From Crenobacter luteus (GTDB lineage: Bacteria; Pseudomonadota; Gammaproteobacteria; Burkholderiales; Chromobacteriaceae), in assembly GCF_004345725.1 (NCBI RefSeq), contig NZ_SLXG01000001.1, positions 62,001 to 126,000 of the forward strand: a stretch of 64,000 nucleotides of DNA, read 5' to 3'. The notes under the pieces were generated by a model. That model did not search any database, was not told the DNA's origin, and was given only the letters and a program-made list of their open reading frames with translations. Position 1 is the stretch's first letter. Each line of letters starts with the position of its first letter. This document shows positions 9,039 through 17,290 of the stretch, in pieces. Made by a program: the position numbers and the translations under genes.

Positions 9039-9115
9039 GCACCCGTAGCTCAGTTGGATAGAGTATCTGGCTACGAACCAGAGGGTCGGGCGTTCGAATC
9101 GCTCCGGGTGCGCCA
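9039..9115 (+). tRNA. tRNA-Arg (anticodon ACG)
   Basis: Acceptor stem GCACCCG/CGGGTGC, discriminator G and encoded CCA. The anticodon arm TCTGG-CTACGAA-CCAGA gives ACG at 9073-9075. The A34 is expected to be deaminated to inosine by TadA so that CGU, CGC and CGA are read. Confidence 0.97.
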
Positions 9116-9119
9116 CACA

Positions 9120-9194
9120 GTCCCTATAGTTTAGCGGTTAGAACACCGCCCTTTCACGGCGGTAGCCGGGGTTCGATTCCCCGTGGGGACGCCA
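9120..9194 (+). tRNA. tRNA-Glu (anticodon TTC)
   Basis: Acceptor stem GTCCCTA/TGGGGAC (one T-G wobble), discriminator G and encoded CCA. The anticodon arm CCGCC-CTTTCAC-GGCGG gives TTC at 9153-9155. It is the last tRNA of the three-gene cluster and is followed ten bases later by a terminator. Confidence 0.97.
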
Positions 9195-9203
9195 GTTTCA
9201 ACG

Positions 9204-9233
9204 AAAAAGCCAGCGCTCAGCGCTGGCTTTTTT
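9204..9233 (+). terminator. Rho-independent terminator of the tRNA cluster
   Basis: An AAAAA tract is followed by stem GCCAGCGC / GCGCTGGC with loop TCA, then a run of six T. It works in both orientations and so also ends the leftward phn transcript, whose last stop codon is at 9307. Confidence 0.92.
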
Positions 9234-9306
9234 GCGTTTTTGCTCCGGCGCTTCCTGCGCGCTCGCGGCCGCGAACCCGTCCGGGCCCGCAGCCGCGCCG
9301 CCGGCC

Positions 9307-10452
9307 TCAGAACACCTGCCGGCCGCCGCGCCACACCGACTGCACCACCGGCAGGCCGCCGACGCGGCGTACGCGCACCACGTCGGCGCGGTAGCCGGCG
9401 GCGAGCGTGCCGCGGTCGGCGAGGCCGACGGCGCGCGCCGGCCGCGCCGAGACGGTCGCCACCGCCTTCGCGAGGCTCCAGCCGGCCTGTTCGGTCAGGA
9501 GGTAGGCCGCGTGCAGCAGGCTGGCCGGCACGTAGTCGGACGACAGGATGTCGAGCAGGTCGGCGCGCGCCAGTTCGACCGCCGCGACGTTGCCCGAGTG
9601 CGAGCCGCCGCGCACCACGTTCGGCGCGCCCATCACCGTATAAAGCCTGGCCGCGCGCGCCGCGCGCGCCGCCTCCAGCGTGGTCGGGAATTCCGAGATC
9701 GCGACGCCGTCGCGCACCGCGACGGCGATGTGCGCCGCGTCGGTGTCGTCGTGGCTGGCCAGCGCGATGCCGCGCGCGTGGGCGAGCTCGACCACCGCCT
9801 GCTGGTGTCTGGCCGAGTATTCGGCCTGCAGCGCGCGCCGCTCGTCGACGGCGGCGAGGAAGGTGTCGTCGTTCCACGCGACCTGCTTCTTCGCGTAGTA
9901 CTTCTTGTACTGATCGAGGTCGCGGTACTGGCGCTGGCCCGGCGTGTGGTCCATCACCGAGATCAGCTTGACCGCCGGGTGGTCGATCAGCGGCGCAAGC
10001 TCGGCCAACAAGCCGGGGTAGGCGAGCTCGCAGCGCAGGTGGAAGAAGTGTTCGGCGCGCAGCACGTCCTGCGCCTGCGCCGCGTCGATCGCGGCGAACG
10101 AGCTGTGCAGGGTGTCGAGCCGCACGCTCTCGCCCTCGAGGTCGCCGACCGACAGCGCGTCGAATACGGTGGTGATGCCGGCCGCGGCGCATTGCGCGTC
10201 GTGCACGATCACCGCCGGCAGGCTCGGCCACAACGCGCCGTTGCGCGGCATCAGGTGCTTTTCGAGGTTGTCGGTGTGGATCTCGACCAGGCCGGGCAAC
10301 AGGTCGTCGCCGCCGCAGTCGATCGCGCCGTCGGGCTGGCCCGAGCCCGCGCGAATCTCGGCGATCAAGCCGCCGTCGATCACCAGCGTGCCGCATTCGA
10401 TCACGTCGTGTTCCAGCACGATGCGGGCGTTGCAGAGGGTCAGGGTGTTCAT
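9307..10452 (-). CDS. phnM: Alpha-D-ribose 1-methylphosphonate 5-triphosphate diphosphatase PhnM
   Basis: A 381-residue amidohydrolase-fold enzyme that removes pyrophosphate from ribose-methylphosphonate triphosphate before C-P cleavage. The metal-binding start motif is visible as [12 protein letters not shown]. Further conserved pieces are [18 protein letters not shown] and [13 protein letters not shown], with an active-site DHTPGQRQY block. It is the last gene of the leftward phnGHIJKLM operon. The ATG at 10452 overlaps the stop codon of phnL (ATGA), so the two are translationally coupled. Confidence 0.96.
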   Translation of the reverse strand: MNTLTLCNARIVLEHDVIECGTLVIDGGLIAEIRAGSGQPDGAIDCGGDDLLPGLVEIHTDNLEKHLMPRNGALWPSLPAVIVHDAQCAAAGITTVFDALSVGDLEGESVRLDTLHSSFAAIDAAQAQDVLRAEHFFHLRCELAYPGLLAELAPLIDHPAVKLISVMDHTPGQRQYRDLDQYKKYYAKKQVAWNDDTFLAAVDERRALQAEYSARHQQAVVELAHARGIALASHDDTDAAHIAVAVRDGVAISEFPTTLEAARAARAARLYTVMGAPNVVRGGSHSGNVAAVELARADLLDILSSDYVPASLLHAAYLLTEQAGWSLAKAVATVSARPARAVGLADRGTLAAGYRADVVRVRRVGGLPVVQSVWRGGRQVF

Positions 10453-11162
10453 GTTGCGATTTCCTTGGTGTGGCGCCGCGCGAGCGGCACGGTGAACAGT
10501 CGGTCGGCGATCGCGTCGCGCGTCGCCTCGTCGTGGAAGATGCCGACGAGCGCGGCGCCGCGCGCCTTCGCTTCGCGCATCAGTTCGACCACCACCGCGC
10601 GGTTGGCGGCGTCGAGCGAGGCGGTCGGCTCGTCCAGGAGCAGCACCGGGCGTGGCGCGACCAGCCCGCGCGCGATGTTGACGCGCTGCTGTTCGCCGCC
10701 GGAGAAGGTCGCCGGCGGCAGGTTCCACAGCCGCTCGGCGATGTTGAGCCTTTCGAGCAGCGCGCCGGCCCGCTCGCGAGCCGTCTCGCGCTCCTCGCCC
10801 TGTTCGATCAGCGGTTCGGCGACGATGTCGAGCGCCGACACGCGCGGGATCACGCGCAGGAACTGGCTGACGTAGCCGAGCGTGTCGCGCCGCACCGCGA
10901 CGATCTCGTGCGGCGCCGCGCGCGCCATGTCGATCCAGCGGCCGTGGCGAAGGATATTGAGCGTGCCGTGTTGCACCAGATAGTTCGCGTACAGCGCCTT
11001 CAGCAGCGTGCTCTTGCCGGCGCCCGACGGGCCGGTGAGCGCGACGCATTCGCCGGCGTGTACCTCGAGCGACACGTCGGCGAGCACCGGCAGTTCGAGG
11101 CCGTCCTGCTGGTGCAGCACGAAGGTTTTCGACAGCTGCCGGGCGGCTATCAGTAGGGTCAT
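10449..11162 (-). CDS. phnL: C-P lyase ATP-binding protein PhnL
   Basis: A 237-residue ABC-type ATPase: Walker [13 protein letters not shown], signature [14 protein letters not shown], Walker [13 protein letters not shown], and H-loop GIFHDE. It has no membrane partner and belongs to the PhnK/PhnL pair that binds the C-P lyase core complex. It starts 10 bases after phnK and overlaps phnM by four bases. The degenerate H-loop region ([13 protein letters not shown]) is characteristic of PhnL. Confidence 0.96.
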   Translation of the reverse strand: MTLLIAARQLSKTFVLHQQDGLELPVLADVSLEVHAGECVALTGPSGAGKSTLLKALYANYLVQHGTLNILRHGRWIDMARAAPHEIVAVRRDTLGYVSQFLRVIPRVSALDIVAEPLIEQGEERETARERAGALLERLNIAERLWNLPPATFSGGEQQRVNIARGLVAPRPVLLLDEPTASLDAANRAVVVELMREAKARGAALVGIFHDEATRDAIADRLFTVPLARRHTKEIAT

Positions 11163-11172
11163 GACGGTTTCC

Positions 11173-11943
11173 TTATGCCTGGACGATCGACGACACCAAA
11201 AGCTGCGTGTACGGATGCTGCGGGTCGTCGAGGATCTGGTCGGTCAGGCCGGCCTCGACCACGCGGCCTTGCTGCATCACCAGCGTGCGGTGCGCCAGCA
11301 GCCGCGCGACGCCCAGGTCGTGCGTGACCATGATCACCGCGACGCCCGACTCGTGGACGAGGCGGCGCAGCAGGTCCAGAAACCGCGCCTGCACCGACAC
11401 GTCGAGGCCGCCGGTCGGCTCGTCCATGAACACGAGGCGGGGGCGGGTCACCAGGTTGCGCGCGATCTGCAGCCGCTGTTGCATGCCGCCGGAAAAGCGC
11501 GACGGCGGATCGTCGAGCCGTTCGGCGCCGATCTCGACCTTTTCCAGCCATTCGGCGGCGGTCGCGCGCAGCTGGCCGTAGTGACGGTGGCCGAGCGCCA
11601 TCAGCCGTTCGCTGACGTTGGCGCCGGCCGACACGCCCATGCGCAGCCCGTCGCGCGCGTGCTGGGTGACGAAGCCCCACTCGGTGCGCGCCAGCCGGCG
11701 CCGCTCGGCCTCGGCCAACGTGCTCAGTTCGTGCCAGTCGCCGTTCGCATCGCGGAACGTCACCTCGCCCTCGTCGGCGGCGAGCCGGCCGGCGAGCGTC
11801 GCGAGCAGTGTCGACTTGCCCGAGCCCGACTCGCCGACGATGCACAGCACCTCGCCCTCGTACAGTTCGAAGTTCACGTCGCGACAGCCGTAGCGGTCGC
11901 CATAGCGCTTGGCGAGCTGCTTCACTTGCAGGATCGGTTTCAT
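11173..11943 (-). CDS. phnK: C-P lyase ATP-binding protein PhnK
   Basis: A 256-residue ABC ATPase with Walker [12 protein letters not shown], signature [14 protein letters not shown] and Walker [15 protein letters not shown]. The core segments [28 protein letters not shown] and [11 protein letters not shown] are PhnK-specific. PhnK docks on PhnJ in the C-P lyase core and drives conformational changes with ATP. The ATG at 11943 overlaps the phnJ stop codon (ATGA). The repeated word TTGGCCGAG lies inside it at 11710-11718 as Leu-Ala-Glu. Confidence 0.96.
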   Translation of the reverse strand: MKPILQVKQLAKRYGDRYGCRDVNFELYEGEVLCIVGESGSGKSTLLATLAGRLAADEGEVTFRDANGDWHELSTLAEAERRRLARTEWGFVTQHARDGLRMGVSAGANVSERLMALGHRHYGQLRATAAEWLEKVEIGAERLDDPPSRFSGGMQQRLQIARNLVTRPRLVFMDEPTGGLDVSVQARFLDLLRRLVHESGVAVIMVTHDLGVARLLAHRTLVMQQGRVVEAGLTDQILDDPQHPYTQLLVSSIVQA

Positions 11944-12893
11944 CGCGCATCCTCCCGGCGGCTGGTGCAGTAGTCGGTGTCCGAGCAGACGAACATCCGG
12001 CTGCCGGCGTCGTCGGTGACGATTTCGTCCAGATACGAGTCGTGCGAGCCGCACAGCGCGCACGACGTGTCCCAGGCCTGTATCTCGAACGGGTGGTCGT
12101 CGAAGGCGAGGCTGTCGACGTCGGTGTACGGCGGGATCGCGTACAGCCGCTTTTCGCGGCCGGCGCCGAACAGCAGCAGCGCCGGGCTCTGGTGCAGCTT
12201 GGGGTTGTCGAACTTCGGGATCGGCGACGGCGACGCCAGATACCTGCCGTTGACGCGCACCGGGTAGTCGTAGCTGGTCGCGATATGGCCGAAGCGCGCG
12301 ATGTCCTCGTAGAGCTTGACGTGCATCAGCCCGTATTCCTGGTGCGCGTGCAGCTTGCGCGTCTCGACCTCGCTCGCCTCGAGCAGGCGCAGCGGTTCGG
12401 GCTCGGGCACCTGGAACACCACGATCTGGCCGGCCTTGAGCGGCGTCTCGGGGATGCGGTGGCGGGTCTGGATCAGCGTCGCGTCGGCGCTCTTCTCGGT
12501 GGTGTCGACGCCGCAGACGCGGCCGAAGAAGCGGCGGATGTTGACCGCGTTGGTGGTGTCGTCGGCGCCCTGGTCGATCACCTTCAACACGTCCTGCCGG
12601 CCGATCAGGCTCGCGGTGAGCTGGATGCCGCCGGTGCCCCAGCCGTAGGGCAGCGGCATCTCGCGGCTGCCGAACGGCACCTGGTAGCCGGGGATGGCGA
12701 CCGCCTTCAACAGGCCGCGGCGCAGCATGCGCTTGGTGTTCTCGTCCAGATAGCCGAAGTTGTAACGCCAATTGGACGCCTTGTCGGCGTCGCTGTGCGC
12801 CTCCTCGCCGTACGGCGAGTACGGTCCCGTCGCAGCTCGCCCGCCTTCGCGATGCAGACCCGTCTGCGGCTTGCAAGAAGTCGAATGCTTCAT
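11940..12893 (-). CDS. phnJ: C-P lyase radical-SAM subunit PhnJ, with N-terminal extension
   Basis: A 317-residue catalytic subunit that cleaves the carbon-phosphorus bond of ribose-methylphosphonate. The four cysteines have the PhnJ spacing (C-x2-C-x21-C-x5-C) in the CALCG to DTDYC block near the C-terminus. Highly conserved core strings follow the N-terminus (YNFGYLDENTKRMLRR, IPGYQVPFGSREM, YGWGTGGIQLTAS). The start at 12893 overlaps the phnI stop codon (ATGA) and is the only fitting start. This gives about 40 extra residues, rich in Gly, Ser, His and charged residues, ahead of the normal PhnJ start; no internal Met is available there. See the separate finding. Confidence 0.96.
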   Translation of the reverse strand: MKHSTSCKPQTGLHREGGRAATGPYSPYGEEAHSDADKASNWRYNFGYLDENTKRMLRRGLLKAVAIPGYQVPFGSREMPLPYGWGTGGIQLTASLIGRQDVLKVIDQGADDTTNAVNIRRFFGRVCGVDTTEKSADATLIQTRHRIPETPLKAGQIVVFQVPEPEPLRLLEASEVETRKLHAHQEYGLMHVKLYEDIARFGHIATSYDYPVRVNGRYLASPSPIPKFDNPKLHQSPALLLFGAGREKRLYAIPPYTDVDSLAFDDHPFEIQAWDTSCALCGSHDSYLDEIVTDDAGSRMFVCSDTDYCTSRREDAR

Positions 12894-13981
12894 TGCGCGT
12901 CTCCTTTCGCGTCGAAGCCGGCGCGCAGCGTGCGCAGCAGCGACAGCTCGGCCTGGAAGTCGACGTAGTGCGGCAGTTTCAGGTGCTGGACGAAGCCGGA
13001 CGCCTCGACGTTGTCGCTGTGGCACAGCACGAACTCGGCCTGCTGCGCCGGCGCGTGCGCGGTTTCGCCAAGCTCCGGCGCGCGCAAGGAGCGGTCGACC
13101 AGCGCCATCGCCATCGCCTTGCGCTCGGCTTCGCCGACGACGAGGCCGTAGCCGCGCGTGAATTGCGGCGGCGCGCTGCCGTTGCCGGCAAACTGGTTGA
13201 TCATCTGGCATTCGGTCAGCGTGATCTCGCCGATGTCGACCGCGAAGCCGAGCTCCTCGGGGGCGATCGACACGGTGACCTCGCCCATGCGGATCTCGCC
13301 GGCGAACGGGTGGCTTTCGGCGTAGCCGCGCTGCGTCGAATAGGCGAGGCCGAGCAGCCAGCCCTCGTCGCCGCGCGCGAGGTTTTGCAGCCTTGTGGCG
13401 CGTGCGGCCGGGAACATCAAGGGCTCGCGCGTCAGGTCGGTCGGCGCCGGGTCGCCGGGCGGAGGGGTTTCGGGCTCGATCAGGCCCTCGCGGTTCAGCA
13501 CGTCGAGCACGCAAGGCAGTCGTTCGGGCAGCGGTTCGGCCAAGGCGGTGGGCTCTTCAAGGTTGGCCGAGCCGGTCCCGGCCAGCGAGAAGTCGAGTAG
13601 GCGCTGCGTGTAGTCGGCGGTGGGGCCGAGTACCTGGCCGCCGGGCACGTCCTTGAAGGTGCCCGACACGCGCCGGCGCACGCGCATCGCCGCGGTGTCG
13701 AGCGGCACGCTGTAGCCGAAGCGCGGCAGGGTGGTGCGGAAGGCGCGCAAGAGGAAGACCGCCTCCTGCGTGTCGCCGGCCGCCTGCTTGAGCGCGAGCG
13801 CGGCCAGCTCCGGGTCGAACAGCGAGCCTTCCTGCATCACGCGGTCGACCGCGTGGCGCAACTGCCCCTTGATCTGCGCAAGGCTCAGCTCGGGCACGGC
13901 GGCATCGCCGCGCCGTGCCCGGGCGAGCAGCCGGTAGCTGTTGAGAATGGCGGTTTCCCCGCCCTTGACGGCGACGTACAT
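12890..13981 (-). CDS. phnI: C-P lyase core subunit PhnI
   Basis: A 363-residue subunit with the family start MYVAVKGGETAI and conserved blocks such as ARGDEGWLLGLAYSTQRGYAESHPF, FAVDIGEITLTECQMINQF and LPHYVDFQAELSLLR. PhnI with PhnG, PhnH and PhnL installs the phosphonate on ribose of ATP, releasing adenine (nucleosidase activity). It begins directly at the end of phnH (the stop TGA follows the ATG with no gap) and overlaps phnJ by four bases. The word TTGGCCGAG lies antisense at 13563, encoding Ser-Ala-Asn. Confidence 0.96.
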   Translation of the reverse strand: MYVAVKGGETAILNSYRLLARARRGDAAVPELSLAQIKGQLRHAVDRVMQEGSLFDPELAALALKQAAGDTQEAVFLLRAFRTTLPRFGYSVPLDTAAMRVRRRVSGTFKDVPGGQVLGPTADYTQRLLDFSLAGTGSANLEEPTALAEPLPERLPCVLDVLNREGLIEPETPPPGDPAPTDLTREPLMFPAARATRLQNLARGDEGWLLGLAYSTQRGYAESHPFAGEIRMGEVTVSIAPEELGFAVDIGEITLTECQMINQFAGNGSAPPQFTRGYGLVVGEAERKAMAMALVDRSLRAPELGETAHAPAQQAEFVLCHSDNVEASGFVQHLKLPHYVDFQAELSLLRTLRAGFDAKGDAQ

Positions 13982-14560
13982 TCAAAGCTCCAGACGGGTG
14001 GTGCGCGGCAGGCCGACGACGGCGTCGCGCGCGACGAAGAAGGCGTCGATCCCGAGAGGGAAGGCGCAGTTGGCGCGGGTCCACTGCGGCCAGAAGTCCC
14101 CGGCCAGGCCCTGGATGCCGAGGCGGCGCGGCGCGGCGAAGCCGGGGCCGCTGCCGGTGACGCCGGCGGCACGATCGAAGCCGGCGACGTCGACGATCAG
14201 CGTCGCCGAGCGGTCGGGGTAGTCGGCGCTGCCGCGCTTGAGCGTCGGCAAGTCGGGCAGCGCGCTGCGCTGCGGCAGGTAGACGAAGTCGGCGACGGCG
14301 ATGTCGCTCACGAGCACGCAGCCGGCGTGAAAGCGCAACCAGGCGGCGGCGTCGGCGAGCCCGTCCGGCAGCCAGACGGCGGTGTCGGCGTCGGCGAGCG
14401 TCAACAGCAGCGCGGCGGCGGCCGGCGAAACGCCGGCGGGGGCGTCGGGAAAGACCGGCAGCGCGCGCGGCAACAGCGGCTCGGACAGCGCCGACAGCAG
14501 CGTGCGGAAGGTGGCCTGGGCGTCGTCGACCGGCTGGGCGAAGGCGGCGGTGAGCATCAT
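13982..14560 (-). CDS. phnH: C-P lyase core subunit PhnH
   Basis: A 192-residue subunit with the typical start (FAQPVDDAQATFRTLLSALSEP) and the conserved middle ALLLTLADADTAVWL. The C-terminal part GPGF..PRRLGIQGL also fits, followed by FPLGIDAFFV near the end. PhnH forms a dimer with a PLP-transferase-like fold and sits in the PhnGHIJ core complex. Two adjacent ATG codons are possible; the first (14560) overlaps the phnG stop as ATGA. Confidence 0.95.
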   Translation of the reverse strand: MMLTAAFAQPVDDAQATFRTLLSALSEPLLPRALPVFPDAPAGVSPAAAALLLTLADADTAVWLPDGLADAAAWLRFHAGCVLVSDIAVADFVYLPQRSALPDLPTLKRGSADYPDRSATLIVDVAGFDRAAGVTGSGPGFAAPRRLGIQGLAGDFWPQWTRANCAFPLGIDAFFVARDAVVGLPRTTRLEL

Positions 14561-15006
14561 TCCCCCCTGACCATGGTGAAGAATTCGACGCGGCTGGCGG
14601 CGGCGGCGCGGCTGGCGGACGCGCGTCGCGCGGCGATCGCGTCTTCCAGCGGCGCGATCACGCCGGCCATCAGTTCGGCGTGGCGGGCGTCGTCCTGCAG
14701 CAGCGCGTCGGCCAGCGCCGCCAGCTCCGCGTGGCGCGCGTCGCCGCCGCCGATCCAGGCGTGGCCGACCCGCTCGCCGACGGCGACGCTGGCGCGGGTG
14801 ACGCTGAGCTCGCCGAGGTTGAAGCGCGCGCCGCTGCCGCCGCTGCGGGCCTCGACCATCACGAGGCCGGTTTGCGGCCGGCGCAGCCAGCGGCAGGCGT
14901 CGGGCGGCGGCAGGTGCGGCGCCAGGCCGGATTCGAGCGCAGCGCGCGGCGACAGGGCCAGCGCGCGCATCCAGCGCTGCCGCGTCGGAATATCGATGGT
15001 GGACAT
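14557..15006 (-). CDS. phnG: C-P lyase core subunit PhnG
   Basis: A 149-residue protein with the PhnG pattern: RQRWMRALALSP at the start, the middle block PQTGLVMVEARSGGSGARFNLGELSVTRASV, and GHAWIGGGDARHAELAALADALL. PhnG is the small catalytic partner of PhnI in displacing adenine from ATP. It is the first gene of the leftward operon. A ribosome site (GGGAG) precedes the ATG. Upstream lie a promoter, a GntR-type operator word and Pho-box-like repeats, all facing this gene. Confidence 0.95.
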   Translation of the reverse strand: MSTIDIPTRQRWMRALALSPRAALESGLAPHLPPPDACRWLRRPQTGLVMVEARSGGSGARFNLGELSVTRASVAVGERVGHAWIGGGDARHAELAALADALLQDDARHAELMAGVIAPLEDAIAARRASASRAAAASRVEFFTMVRGE

Positions 15007-15037
15007 GGAGGTCTCCCGTCAACAAAAATTCATATAA

Positions 15038-15049
15038 ACGTATAGACGT
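15038..15049. promoter_or_regulatory. Putative PhnF operator upstream of phnG
   Basis: ACGTATAGACGT is a near-perfect dyad containing GTATAGAC (15040-15047), whose reverse complement GTCTATAC fits the GT-N-TA-N-AC pattern of HutC-subfamily GntR regulators. The reverse-complement 10-mer GTCTATACGT recurs exactly at 17291-17300 ahead of the transporter operon. It lies just downstream of the -10 box of the phnG promoter, so binding would block transcription. Confidence 0.6.
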
Positions 15050-15053
15050 ATCC

Positions 15054-15081
15054 ATCATAATCGCCGCGTCGATACGGCAAA
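15054..15081 (-). promoter_or_regulatory. Promoter of the phnGHIJKLM operon
   Basis: Reading leftward, TTTGCC (15081-15076) and TATGAT (15059-15054) are spaced by 16 bases. The GntR-type operator begins a few bases after the -10 box. Confidence 0.45.
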
Positions 15082-15093
15082 CAGCAAGAAACG

Positions 15094-15111
15094 GTGAAGT
15101 TTTTGTGACGT
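15094..15111 (-). promoter_or_regulatory. Possible Pho box upstream of phnG
   Basis: Reading leftward, ACGTCAC and ACTTCAC are two 7-base units separated by four A, giving the 11-base period of PhoB sites. The units are imperfect and lie 34 bases from the proposed -10 box, farther than usual, so this is weaker than the site at 17199-17227. Confidence 0.35.
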
Positions 15112-15184
15112 TTTGCCGACGGCGCCGCCGGATGCACGCCGGAGCGGGGGGCGGCGACAGAGAACAGACCGGAAAGGAAAAAGC

Positions 15185-15907
15185 ATGATCGAGAGGGGCA
15201 GCGGCGTCGCGGTGTGGCGCCAGATCGAAACCGCGCTCGCCGAGGACATCGCCGCCGGCGCCTTGCGCGCCGGCGAGCGCGTCCCGACCGAGCTGCAGTT
15301 GGCCGAGCGTTTCGGCGTGAACCGCCACACGATACGCCGCGCGGTGTCGGCGCTGGTCGAGCGCGGCCTGCTGCGTGTCGAGCAGGGGCGCGGCACCTTC
15401 GTCGAGGACAACGCGATCGACTACGCGATCAGCAAGCGCACGCGCTTTTCGCAGAACATGGCGGCGCAGAACCGCGCGGCGAGCGTCGAATTCGTCGCCG
15501 CCGCCGAGTTGCCGGCCAGCGCCGAGCTGGCCGCGCTGTTGGCGCTGCCGGCCGGCGCGCCGCTGTACCGCGTCGACGCCGTCAGCCGCGTCGACGGCCG
15601 GTTGATCGACACGGCGACGATGTTCTTTCCGGCCGCGCGCTTTCCGGGCCTGCCGGCCGTCTACGAGGCGCTCGGCTCGGTGACGAAGACGCTGGCGCAT
15701 TACGGCGTCGCCGATTACACGCGCCGTTTCACGCGCGTGACCGCGCGGCTGCCGGACGCCGAGACGGTCGAGCGGCTCGGCATCCCGAAGACGCGGCCGG
15801 TGCTGCACGTGAAGTCGCTGAACGTCGACGAGAACGGCGTGCCGGTGCAATACGGCATCACCCGCTTCAACGGCGACCTGGTGCAACTGACGATGGAGGA
15901 GGAATGA
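15185..15907 (+). CDS. phnF: PhnF, GntR-family (HutC/UTRA) transcriptional regulator
   Basis: A 240-residue regulator. The N-terminal winged helix-turn-helix (about residues 10-75) carries the GntR signature RVPTELQLAERFGVNRHTIRRA. A UTRA ligand-binding domain follows (about 90-235). It is divergent from phnG and leads a short operon with a DUF1045 gene and phnN, so it probably represses the phosphonate genes through the two GTCTATACGT words flanking this cluster. The ATG at 15185 has a good ribosome site (GGAAAGGAAA). The word TTGGCCGAG at 15299 encodes part of the recognition region (Leu-Ala-Glu). Confidence 0.92.
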   Translation: MIERGSGVAVWRQIETALAEDIAAGALRAGERVPTELQLAERFGVNRHTIRRAVSALVERGLLRVEQGRGTFVEDNAIDYAISKRTRFSQNMAAQNRAASVEFVAAAELPASAELAALLALPAGAPLYRVDAVSRVDGRLIDTATMFFPAARFPGLPAVYEALGSVTKTLAHYGVADYTRRFTRVTARLPDAETVERLGIPKTRPVLHVKSLNVDENGVPVQYGITRFNGDLVQLTMEEE

Positions 15908-16587
15908 TGAGGCTGGCGATCTACGCGACCCCCGGCGCCGACACCGTGCTGTGGCGACGCGGCTCGGCCTGGCTGGGGCGCGACGCGGTCAACGACACCC
16001 CCCTCGAACGGCCGGCGCTGACCGGCGTCGCGCCGCACCGCCTGGCCGCGTTGACCGGCGCCGCCGCACGCTACGGCTGGCACGCGACGGTGCGGCCGCC
16101 GTTTGCGCTGGCCACGGGTGCGGACGCGCGCGCCGTGCTCGACGCGGTCGCGGGCCTGGCCGCGCGCTACGCGGCCTTCGACGTGCCGCTCGAAGTCGGC
16201 GAGCTGGCCGGCTTTCCGGTGCTGCGCCCGACGGGCGCCGAGGCGGAGCTGGCCGAACTGGCCGCCGCCGCGACCGTCACGCTCGCGCCGTTCGTCGCGC
16301 CGCTGGACGACGCGGAAATCGGCCGCCGCGCGGCCGGGTTCGACCGACGGCGGCAGACGCTGACCGCGCGCTGGGGTTACCCGCACCTGTTCGAGCACTA
16401 CCGCTTCCACTTCACGCTGGCTGCGCCGTGCGCGGCCGACGAGCGCGCCAGGTTGGCCGAGGCGGCGCGACGCCACTTCGGCGCCGCACCGCTATTGTGC
16501 TTCGACGCGCTGTCGGTGTTCGTCGAACCGGTGCCGGACGCCCCGTTCCGTCTGCTGGCGCGCTGCCCGTTCGGTGGTGGGCGATGA
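15904..16587 (+). CDS. DUF1045 phosphonate-associated protein (2H-phosphoesterase-like)
   Basis: A 227-residue protein of the DUF1045 family found next to C-P lyase genes. It shows two HxT motifs, HAT at residues 60-62 and HFT at 169-171. They are about 110 residues apart, the hallmark of 2H (LigT-like) cyclic phosphodiesterases. The start overlaps the phnF stop (ATGA), and its own stop overlaps the phnN start, so all three genes are translationally coupled. No phnP is present in the window. I infer that this protein may open the ribosyl 1,2-cyclic phosphate released by C-P lyase; this is a hypothesis, since the sequence shows only the fold signature and the context. Confidence 0.85.
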   Translation: MMRLAIYATPGADTVLWRRGSAWLGRDAVNDTPLERPALTGVAPHRLAALTGAAARYGWHATVRPPFALATGADARAVLDAVAGLAARYAAFDVPLEVGELAGFPVLRPTGAEAELAELAAAATVTLAPFVAPLDDAEIGRRAAGFDRRRQTLTARWGYPHLFEHYRFHFTLAAPCAADERARLAEAARRHFGAAPLLCFDALSVFVEPVPDAPFRLLARCPFGGGR

Positions 16588-17123
16588 GCGCGCGGCTGTG
16601 GTACGTGGTCGGCCCGTCGGGCGCCGGCAAGGACACGCTGATCAATCTGGCGCGCGCGCGGCTCGCCGGCTCGACGACGCTGTTCGCGCACCGCTACATC
16701 ACGCGGCCGGCCGACGCCGGCGGCGAGAACCACGTCGCGCTGAGCCCGGCCGAGTTCGACGCGCGCGAAGCCGGCGGCTGCTTCGCGCTGACGTGGCGGC
16801 GGCACGCGCTGGCCTACGGCGTCGGCGTCGAGGTCGAGGCCTGGCTCGCGGCCGGCTTCGACGTCGTCGTCAACGGCTCGCGCGCGGCGTTGCCGGCGGC
16901 GCGCGCACGCTTTCCTTCGCTGGTGCCGGTGTTCGTCACCGCGAGCCCGGCGGTGCTCGCCCAGCGGCTGGCGCGGCGCGGCCGCGAGGATGCGGCGGCG
17001 ATTGCGCAAAGGTTGGCCGAGGCCGGCGCGTTCACGCCGCCGGACGACGCGCGCGTGATCGTCAACGACGGCGTGCCCGAGGCGGGCGGCGAGGCGCTGC
17101 TGCGCCTCCTCGCCGGGGGCTGA
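16584..17123 (+). CDS. phnN: Ribose 1,5-bisphosphate phosphokinase PhnN
   Basis: A 179-residue kinase of the guanylate-kinase-like fold, with the P-loop GPSGAGKDTLI at residues 10-20. Further matches are the HRYITRPADAGGENHVALSP block and the lid-like segment RLARRGREDAAAIAQRLAEA. It converts ribose 1,5-bisphosphate to PRPP, returning the C-P lyase sugar product to metabolism. It overlaps the DUF1045 gene by four bases. The word TTGGCCGAG at 17013 encodes Leu-Ala-Glu. Confidence 0.94.
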   Translation: MSARLWYVVGPSGAGKDTLINLARARLAGSTTLFAHRYITRPADAGGENHVALSPAEFDAREAGGCFALTWRRHALAYGVGVEVEAWLAAGFDVVVNGSRAALPAARARFPSLVPVFVTASPAVLAQRLARRGREDAAAIAQRLAEAGAFTPPDDARVIVNDGVPEAGGEALLRLLAGG

Positions 17124-17198
17124 AGCGGCGCGGCCGTCGGGCTGCATACGTCCGCTTTTGGCTAGACGTCTGATTCGTATCGGGTTTTCGCGCCGGAA

Positions 17199-17227
17199 TT
17201 GTCACCTCCGCGTCACGCGTCTGTCAT
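17199..17227 (+). promoter_or_regulatory. Pho box (three direct repeats) upstream of the phosphonate transporter
   Basis: TTGTCAC (17199), GCGTCAC (17210) and CTGTCAT (17221) are 7-base units each separated by four bases, giving an exact 11-base period. The last unit is the perfect PhoB half-site. This predicts induction of the transporter by phosphate starvation. Downstream TAAGGT at 17237-17242 could serve as the -10 region. Confidence 0.65.
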
Positions 17228-17290
17228 CGGGACGGGTTAAGGTGGGCGGCGTTGTGCGGCATTCGACTGTGCCGTTGCATTCGCAAATAG

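Noticed and set aside
15094-15111. Firm Pho-box call for the phnG operon
   Set aside because: Two imperfect units with the right spacing, but too far from the best -10 box; listed only at low confidence.
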